Program-made: the position numbers and the translations under genes | Notes under the pieces: generated by a model | The model's database searches: none | Told to the model about the DNA's origin: nothing | Seen by the model: the letters and a program-made list of their open reading frames with translations, nothing else | Shown here: piece after piece, positions 57,401 through 64,000 of the stretch | Layout: every line of letters begins with the position of its first letter | Numbering within the stretch: position 1 is the first letter of the stretch | From: Sophora flavescens | Lineage: Eukaryota; Streptophyta; Magnoliopsida; Fabales; Fabaceae | NCBI GenBank assembly: GCA_030762895.1 | Contig: CM061068.1 | Span: 76,099,228-76,163,227 of the forward strand | Length of the DNA stretch: 64,000 nt | Direction of reading: 5' to 3'

Positions 57401-58628
57401 ACACATATTATTTCCTAATCTGTGACATTGAATGTCTAATAGTATGGTAAACCTTGTTATAGGATGTGAAATGGCTAAAAACAATCACCTCATTGCCAAT
57501 TCTAGTTAAGGGTGTACTTACTGCTGAAGATGGTAAGCATATCAAGCCGGCACACTTTGATGCTTCCCTGTCCATTATATCTTTGTTAGGATTGTTTTCT
57601 TAATCTTGAATGTAATCCCATATCCTATGCTAATAATGTAGCAAGAATAGCTGTAGAAGTTGGAGCTGCTGGAATCATTGTTTCAAATCATGGAGCTCGC
57701 CAACTTGACTATGTCCCAGCAACTATTATAGCTCTGGAAGAGGTACCGTTATTAAGCGTGAGGGGGTGTATTAAGTGTCTAAGTCCCACATTGGTTGAGT
57801 ATCTGAGCCAAGAACCATTTATAATAACTTGGACATCCCTCCCTCTATGAGCTAACTTTTAGAGTGGAGTTAGGCCCACTTATTCTAACATGGTACCAGA
57901 GCCTCCCACGATATTGGGCCACCTGCAGATGTCCAGTCCTGCAAATTTCACGCTTCAGATTGGTTGAGTATATGAGCCAAGAACCATTTATAATAACTTG
58001 GACATCCCTCCTTCTATGAGCTAGCTTTTAGAGTGGAGTTAGGCCCAATTATTCTAACAACCGTGTCCTAATCATTTCTGGAAAACTTTTCATATTAATT
58101 GAATTAGAAATGAATCACTTCTTGACAGTCTGATTTAGGTCTCATTTTATCATTATTGGTTGTGGACCAGAAGTCTTTGCCTATTCTTCATTTAATTTTA
58201 GTTAACCATGTGTTATGCATAAGTTTGAAGCTGTTATATTTTCAATCATTCCAAGACACCTTTTCATTAACTTTTTACCTTACTCATATTCATTACAATT
58301 TATTTATTTATTTTCATTTTTGCGTCGTATCGAATAATATATTAAGATGTTGGAAATATTGTTGTTACTAGTTTTCCATCCTTGTTCATTTAGTTATGCG
58401 TGGAAGTGGAAGTTTTCCTTTTATTTAATTTTTTTTTTTGTCATTTTTTTTAATACCTTAACATTGCAGGGATATTCCTTTTAATTATTTTTTATTAAGG
58501 TTTTGGGTTCTTGCCTTGAATAGGTTGTAAAAGCTGCACAAGGAAGAGTTCCTGTTTTTCTGGATGGTGGAGTCCGCCGAGGGACAGATGTTTTCAAGGC
58601 ACTGGCACTTGGAGCATCCGGTATATTT
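54457..58628 (+). CDS. GLO: Glycolate oxidase ((S)-2-hydroxy-acid oxidase), exons 1-10, 3' end off window
   Basis: Exons: 54457-54602, 54824-54948, 56110-56156, 56339-56416, 56901-57025, 57160-57226, 57322-57384, 57463-57532, 57642-57742 and 58524-58628; all phases agree. The usual start is the second ATG (54466, MEITNVNEYEAIA); the first adds MGI. About 306 of 370 residues are visible. FMN and active-site residues are present: Tyr24 (VYDYYASGAED), TLSSWATSS with Trp108, Tyr129 (FFQLYVYKDRN), Asp157 (TVDTP), Lys230 (ILVKGVLT), His254 and Arg257 (SNHGARQLDY), and DGGVRRGTDVFKALALGASG. Trp108 argues for glycolate rather than long-chain hydroxy acids. Residue 160 is Leu where Arg is usual (TVDTPLLGRREAD). 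Intron 6 starts with GC (57227). The enzyme oxidises glycolate to glyoxylate with H2O2 in peroxisomes (photorespiration). The last exons and any peroxisomal targeting tail lie beyond a copia insertion. Confidence 0.95.
57227..57321 (+). other. GC-AG intron (intron 6 of the glycolate oxidase gene)
   Basis: The exon ends GATAAG and the intron begins GCGAGT. The acceptor is TTGCAG at 57316-57321. Using any nearby GT instead shifts or stops the frame, whereas the GC donor gives the family-consistent join LGKLDK-TNDSGLAS. Confidence 0.8.
57750..58059 (+). mobile_element. TRIM-type miniature LTR retrotransposon in GLO intron 9
   Basis: The first repeat 57750-57890 ends TTATTCTAACA and is followed by a methionine-tRNA primer site TGGTACCAGAGCC (57891-57903). 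A second, 5'-shortened repeat runs 57956-58059 (TGGTTGAGTATNTGAGCCAAG, GGAGTTAGGCCCA). A perfect 5-bp duplication ACCGT flanks it (57745-57749 and 58060-58064). No coding capacity. The insertion point is two bases after the intron's GT, and the duplicated bases keep the donor GTACCGT intact. Confidence 0.8.
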
Positions 58629-58692
58629 GTAAGTATATGAAAGTCTGATCACCATCGTAGCAAATTAAACTATCTAATGCTTAACTTACTTC

Positions 58693-59409
58693 TGTTGGGA
58701 AAAAGCCAGAGATAATAATCTTCAATGAAGCAAATATTTTTTTCCTTGACCTGTGCAAATAAATAGGCACAACAAAAATATTCTTTCACAGGATAATATC
58801 AATGGCAGAAAAATAGATAGCAATGACACCATAATTTTTAACGTGGAAAACTCCCCAGTGTAGGGATAAAAACCACGGGACCAAGTCCAGCAAAAACTTC
58901 CACTATAAATAATAATGGGTACACCAAGTCTTCCTGGAAATACTGGAGAACACCAAATCAGCAATACATCACTCAAAAGGTGGATACAAGCAAGCAACAA
59001 GAGGGAAACCCCACAACAATGGGTATAACAACTCAGCTCAAAGAGAAGGCAAACCAGCAATATAATGATATCAAAATATTGCTCTCAACACCAGGAACAA
59101 CATAGTAAAATTTCATAAAGAATGGGATAGTTTACTCATCTGATGAAGAGCACAAAGTTCATCCCTTTTCTTCTTCTCCTCCCTGCGCGTCGAAACCCCT
59201 CCCCTATTACTTACCTATTTTTCTTTCACGTCAGGCACACACCACTGACTAAAACCCTTTCTTTCCTTTTTATTTGAACTTTTTAAGTTACCTTTTTTTT
59301 TAATGCCACATGGGCTTGGGCCCATTATTAACCATTCCCTTTTTTTTTTCTTTTCTTTATTTTTACTTTTTATCTAGTGGGTCCCATTTAGGAGGGAACC
59401 CACCCAACA
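58693..59409 (-). repeat. Copia 3' LTR (left copy)
   Basis: 717 bp. It differs from the right copy by a few substitutions and small indels (for example 13 extra bases AACTTCCACTATA near 58890 here, and an extra AGCACAAAGT copy near 63850 there). Confidence 0.92.
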
Positions 59410-59426
59410 AATCTCCCCCATCCCGA

Positions 59427-62400
59427 CTAAGTGGGAAGATACTGCTCAACCATGCCTGCTATCTTTCTGCAACAAATCAACTTTGTCATAGGCAAGGTCT
59501 TTGTCATCATATCTGAACCATTTTCATCAGTATGGATCTTTTCAAGTGAAAATGTCTTCATCTCTAGCCAATCTCGTATCCAATGATACCACACCTCAAT
59601 GTGCTTTGACCTGGAATGAAAAGTTGGATTCTTGCTGAGATGGATAGCACTCTGACTGTCACAAAACAACACAAACTTCTCTTGCTTGAGGCCCAACTCT
59701 TGTAGGAATTTTTGCATCCACAAAAGTTCTTTAGAAGCTTGATGAATGGCAATATACTCGGCCTCAGTGGTAGACAAAGCAACACATTTTTGTAATCTTG
59801 ATTGCCAAGACACCGCTCCCCCTGCAAAAGTCATCAAATATCCAGAAGTAGATTTTCTAGAATCAACATCACCGGCCATATCTGAATCTGTGTAGCCGTC
59901 TAACACGGGTTGACCACCCCCAAAGCATAAACATACTCTAGAGGTGCCTCTGAGATACCTGAAAATCCACTTCACTGCTTGCCAATGGTTTCTACCAGGA
60001 TTAGAGAGAAAACGACTAACAACTCCAACAACATGGGCAATATCCGGTCTTGTGCATACCATAGCATACATCAAACTACCAACCGCGGATGCATAAGGAA
60101 CCTTCTTCATCTCTTCTTTGTCTTTCTCACTTGTAGGGCATTGTTGAGAGCTCAACTTGAAATGACTTGCAAGTGGAGTACTAACAGGTTTGGAATTGCT
60201 CATGTTAAACCTCTCTAATACCTTCTCAATATACTTATGTTGAGACAACCACAATTTACCATTCTTCCTATCATGAGTAATTCTCATGCCAAGGATTTGC
60301 TTTGCAGGACCCAAATCCTTCATAGCAAAGGCCTTGCTCAAATCTTTCTTCAGACAATCAATCTTCTTTGTGTCATGACCAACAATCAACATGTCATCCA
60401 CATATAGCAAGAGGATAATAAAATCATCATCAAGGAATTTCTTCACAAACACACAGTGATCTGAAGTGGTTTTACTATAACCATGTTTCTCCATGAAAGA
60501 ATCAAATTTCTTGTACCATTGCCTTGGTGCTTGCTTGAGTCCATACAAACTTTTCTTCAACTTGCACACAAGCTGCTCTTTTCCTTTGACCTTGAAGCCT
60601 TCAGGTTGCTCCATATAAATTTCCTCCTCCAAATCACCATGAAGGAATGCTGTCTTCACATCAAGTTGTTCAACCTCTAGGTTCAAGCTAGCTACTAATC
60701 CAAGCACAACTCGAATAGAGGACATCTTCACCACAGGTGAGAAAATTTCTTCAAAGTCAATACCTTTCCTCTGATTGAAGCCTTTCACAACCAATCTTGC
60801 TTTGTACCTTGGTTGGGAGCTGTTCTCTTCTAATTTCAGCTTGAACACCCACTTGTTCTTGAGTGCTTTCCTACCCTTAGGCAACTTCACCAATTCAAAT
60901 GTGTGATTCTCATGCAAGGAATTCATTTCTTCTTGCATGGCCTTCAACCACTCTTCCTTGTGCACATTTACAATAGTCTCTTCATAACTTTCTGGCTCTC
61001 CACCATCAGTGATCATCACATACTCATGTGGAGTGTATCTTTGGGAAGCATGACGCTCTCTGGTAGATCTTCTCAACTGAGGCTCAACTGGTGGCTCAAA
61101 TGGAACCTCTTCAACTGGTTCATCATGGTGAGGTGTAGGGTCGTCATTTGCATTCCCATCATCTACCTGTATATCTCCCCCTTCAACAAGAGTTCCAGTA
61201 AGGGGTTTAGGCACAACATCAATATAACTTCTGGCGACCGGTTTTTGTTTCTCAGCTTTCTCAAAATCTTCAATGGTTTGGTCTTCAAGAAATATCACAT
61301 CCCGGCTTCTGATAATTTTTCTGTCAATTTGGATCCCGAGTCTATAACCAAACTCTTCATGACCATAACCCAAGAAGACACATTGTTTGGATTTTCCATC
61401 GAGCTTGGACCTCTCATCTCTTGGAATGTGAACAAAAGTCCTGCAGCCAAACACTCTCAAATGACTATAAGAGACATCTTTCCCTATCCATACTCTGTTT
61501 GGAACATCACCATCTAGTGGCACAGAAGGAGAAAGGTTGATCAAATCCACTACAGTTCTCATTGCTTCACCCCAAAAGGATTTGGGTAATTTTGCATGAG
61601 GGAGCATACACCTGATTCTGTCATTAATGGTACGGTTCATTCTCTCTGCAACTCCATTATGTTAAGGCGTCTTTGGAACTGTCTTCTCAAGCCTGATTCC
61701 ATGTTCTTTGCAATATTCTTCAAACGGACCCCTGTATTCACCACCATTATTTGCTCGGACACATTTCAACTTGCTTCCTTTTTCTCTTTCAACACTTGCA
61801 TGAAAGTGCTTGAAGACACCAAGTACCTGGTCTTTAGATTTCAAAGCAAAAGCCCACACTTTTCTATAGTGATCATCAATAAAAGTAACAAAGTATGAAG
61901 CACCACCAAGAGACTTACAATGAGGACCAGAACTACGAAATGAAATTCTATGTTGTTTTCCAACAAAACAATGAGAGCAAGTATTTAAAGGTGTACCTTT
62001 CATAGGAAGAGAATTTTTCCTGGCAAGGATGTTGAGTCCTTTCTTACTCAAGTGACCAAGGCGCATATGCCACAAATCAGAAGAAGCATCTTCAACTGCA
62101 TTCACTTCCTCCTTGCTTAACTTTCCAGGCATCCTGTAGAGAGTAGTGAAGCTTTCTTCTTTTGCCACCACTAGTGACCCTTTGGTGAGCTTGCATATGC
62201 CACCACCAAAGTAAGTATGATAACCCTCAATGTCCAAGGCTTTAACAGAAATCAAGTTAAGACGAATATCTGGAACATGTCTGACATTCTTCAATTGCAG
62301 CTTGCACCCAATACTAGTTTCAATCCAAACATCTCCCATACCAACAATTTTACATACCCCTTCATTTCCCATTTTAACTGTGCCAAAATCACCAGCAGTA

Positions 62401-63346
62401 TAAGATGAGAAGAAATCATGCCTAGGAGTGACATGGTATGAGGCTCCAGAATCAACAATCCATTATAGAATTATCATCACAGATAATGTAAACATCACTA
62501 TCAGATGCAACTGCAGTTGTGTCTTTATCATTTTTCTTCTCTTTGTCTTCATCTCTTTATCTTGACTTCTCTCTCTTTAGGAACCTGCATTGTCTTTTGA
62601 TGTGTCCCACCTTGCCACAATGATAACATTTCACTTCTTTTCTAGTCCTGGACTTGCTTCTTGACTTGCTACGACTGTCAGATTTTTCATGCTTATGGAA
62701 ATGTCTGGTTTGACTTCTCCTCCGTGACTCTGCAACTAGTGCTTCTGACTGAGTGGAGGTGCCATTCAAACCACGCTCCTTTCTTCTAGCTTCTTCATTC
62801 AACATGCTCTCTTTTACCATTAACATTGTCAACTTCTCATTAGGAGCTGAAATAGTCAATGTCACAACCAGAACTTCCCAAGTGTCAGGCAAGGAACTAA
62901 GCAACAACAAGGCGTGCAACTCATCATCTAATTTAATATATGTTGCTGTCAACTGATTCACAGTATTCTCAAAAATACTCATATGCTCTGCCATTGAATC
63001 CCCTTCTTTGTATTTCATATTCACCAGCTTCTGGACCAGAAATGCTTTATTTTGCACATTCTTCCGCTCATACATACGGCTCACAGACTTCTTCCACATT
63101 TTCTGGGCATCTGTTTGTGTCTACATGAGGATATACACTCAAATCCAGCCACTGCCTAATCAAAGCAACTGTCTTTCTATTCATCTTCTTCCAATCACTT
63201 TCATTTTTATCCTTGGGTCGAGCAGTGTCCCCCTCAATGGGATCATACAAGTTTTTGCTATATAGCATATCTTCCATGAGGGTCTTCCAAAGTGTATAAT
63301 TTGTAGAGTTCAGCTTAATCATATTTGGCCCTTGATTTTCCTCCAT
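59427..63346 (-). pseudogene. Copia gag-pol polyprotein with a few inactivating changes
   Basis: ATG at 63346 (MEENQGPNMIKLNSTNYTLW). Gag: MWKKSVSRMYERKNVQNKAF, then LDDELHALLLLSSLPDTWEV, zinc knuckle CYHCGKVGHIKRQC. Protease: DSGASYHV near 62450. Integrase: LWHMRLGHLSKKGL...CSHCFVGKQH zinc region, core FIDDHYRKVW, and NNGGEY, where the family has DNGGEY. RT: AFLHGDLEEEIYMEQPEGF and LLYVDDMLIV. RNase H: YTDSDMAGDVDSRKSTSGY, STTEAEYIA; stop at 59427. Breaks: a one-base shift near 63115, a stop at 62557-62559 with loss of frame before protease, and a TAA at 61662-61664 in place of the Gln of TPQHNGVAERM. The 737-codon RT-RNase H stretch is otherwise open, so decay is recent. Confidence 0.92.
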
Positions 63347-63389
63347 ATAAATGCACAATACAGAACAACCTAAGCTCTGGATACCACTT

Positions 63390-64000
63390 TGTTGGGAAAA
63401 AGCCAGAGATAACAATCTCTAATGAAGCAAATATTTTTTTCCCTTCACCTGTGCAAATAAATAGGCACAACAAAAATATTCTTCCACAGGATAATATCAA
63501 TGGCAGAAAAATAGATAGCAATGACACCACAATTTTTAACGTGGAAAACTCCCCAGTGTAGGGATAAAAACCACGGGACCAAGTCCAGCAAAAATAAATA
63601 ATAATGGGTACACCAAGTCTTCCTAGAAATAATGGGGAACACCAAATTAGCAATACATCACCCAAAAGGTGGATACAAGCAAGCAACAAGAGGGAAACCC
63701 CACAACAATGGGTATAACAACTCAGCTCAAAGAGAATGCAAACCAACAATATAATGATATCAAAATATTACTCTCAACACCAGGAACAACATACTAAAAT
63801 TTCATAAAGAATGGAGATAGTTTACTCATCTGATGAAGAGCACAAAGTAGCACAAAGTTCCTCCCTTTTCTTTTTCTCCTCCCTTCACGCCGAAACCCCT
63901 CCCCTGTTACTTACCTATTTTTCTTTCACGTCAGGCACACACCACTGACTAAAACCCTTTCTTTCCTTTTTATTTGAACTTTTTAAGTTCCTTTTTTTTT
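63390..64000 (-). repeat. Copia 5' LTR (right copy), cut by the window end
   Basis: Matches 58693-59308 of the left LTR, beginning TGTTGGGAAAAAGCC. The remainder is beyond position 64000. Confidence 0.92.

Larger units (their letters stand above)
58693..64000 (-). mobile_element. Ty1/copia (Tork/TNT-like) retrotransposon in the GLO intron after exon 10, running off the window
   Basis: LTR 58693-59409 and the matching LTR from 63390 to the window edge (about 100 bases still to come). On the minus strand the order is 5' LTR, primer site (TGGTATCCAGAGC, complement of about 63374-63387), gag-pol, polypurine tract (GGGATGGGGGAGATT, just right of 59409), 3' LTR. The LTRs start TGTTGGG and end CCCAACA. 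The presumed target duplication ACTTC (58688-58692) has its partner outside. It enlarges the GLO intron by more than 5.3 kb. Confidence 0.93.

Noticed and set aside
60903..61517. 204-codon plus-strand frame inside the copia element
   Set aside because: Antisense to the clearly recognisable pol coding sequence.

Overview
This is a plant nuclear window. It holds intron-containing and intronless plant genes (glycolate oxidase, a PPR protein) and plant-type CACTA, hAT, PIF/Harbinger, MULE-like, Helitron, copia, Ty3/gypsy, TRIM, SINE and LINE sequences. The base composition is AT-rich with many homopolymers and (TA)n/(TTA)n runs. It looks like a eudicot. A legume is plausible from the style of the repeats and captured genes, but the sequence alone does not prove that.

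Layout. (1) 1-17.6 kb is a nested transposon cluster. The remnant of a Tekay-like Ty3/gypsy element (pol 11.15-15.4 kb, 3' LTR from 15489) was split by a CACTA transposon whose right end is at 11150 and whose left end lies outside the window. The CACTA was later hit by a complete gag-only LTR retrotransposon (5072-10433, TSD GTGAC). The gypsy pol was hit by a solo LTR of the same family in the opposite orientation (11433-12625, TSD ACCAG). (2) 17.6-23.5 kb is mostly non-coding, with two PIF/Harbinger-like MITEs and one intact gene for a 115-residue membrane protein (21887-22234, minus). (3) 23515-30091 is a complete CACTA element (TSD TAT). It carries a decayed transposase/Ulp1-like gene and two captured host-gene pieces: the first exon of a phytocyanin/early-nodulin-like gene, and a large part of an autoinhibited Ca2+-ATPase gene. 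(4) 30-43 kb holds a SINE with TSD, an intact intronless PPR gene (32126-33493, minus), a 5'-truncated LINE with a 15-bp TSD, hAT-like elements, a 350-bp direct duplication and Helitron traces. (5) 43148-49620 is an LTR retrotransposon (TSD CATGT) without recognisable gag-pol. Inside are LINE ORF1-like zinc-knuckle fragments, an intron-free partial CUL1 copy, and a degenerate 48-bp tandem array. (6) 50.7-53.4 kb has a foldback MITE and a MULE-like element with a second foldback nested in it. (7) 54457-58628 is a glycolate oxidase gene (10 coding exons visible). A TRIM sits two bases after a splice donor, and a 5.3-kb copia element lies in the next intron and runs off the window end, so the last exons are not visible.

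Functional content. Only three host genes look intact over what can be seen: the 115-aa membrane protein, the PPR protein (organellar RNA processing) and glycolate oxidase (peroxisomal photorespiration). Everything else coding-like is transposon protein or a captured, broken host-gene fragment. The most notable theme is host-gene capture by two unrelated transposon types: Ca2+-ATPase plus phytocyanin in a CACTA, and CUL1 in an LTR element.
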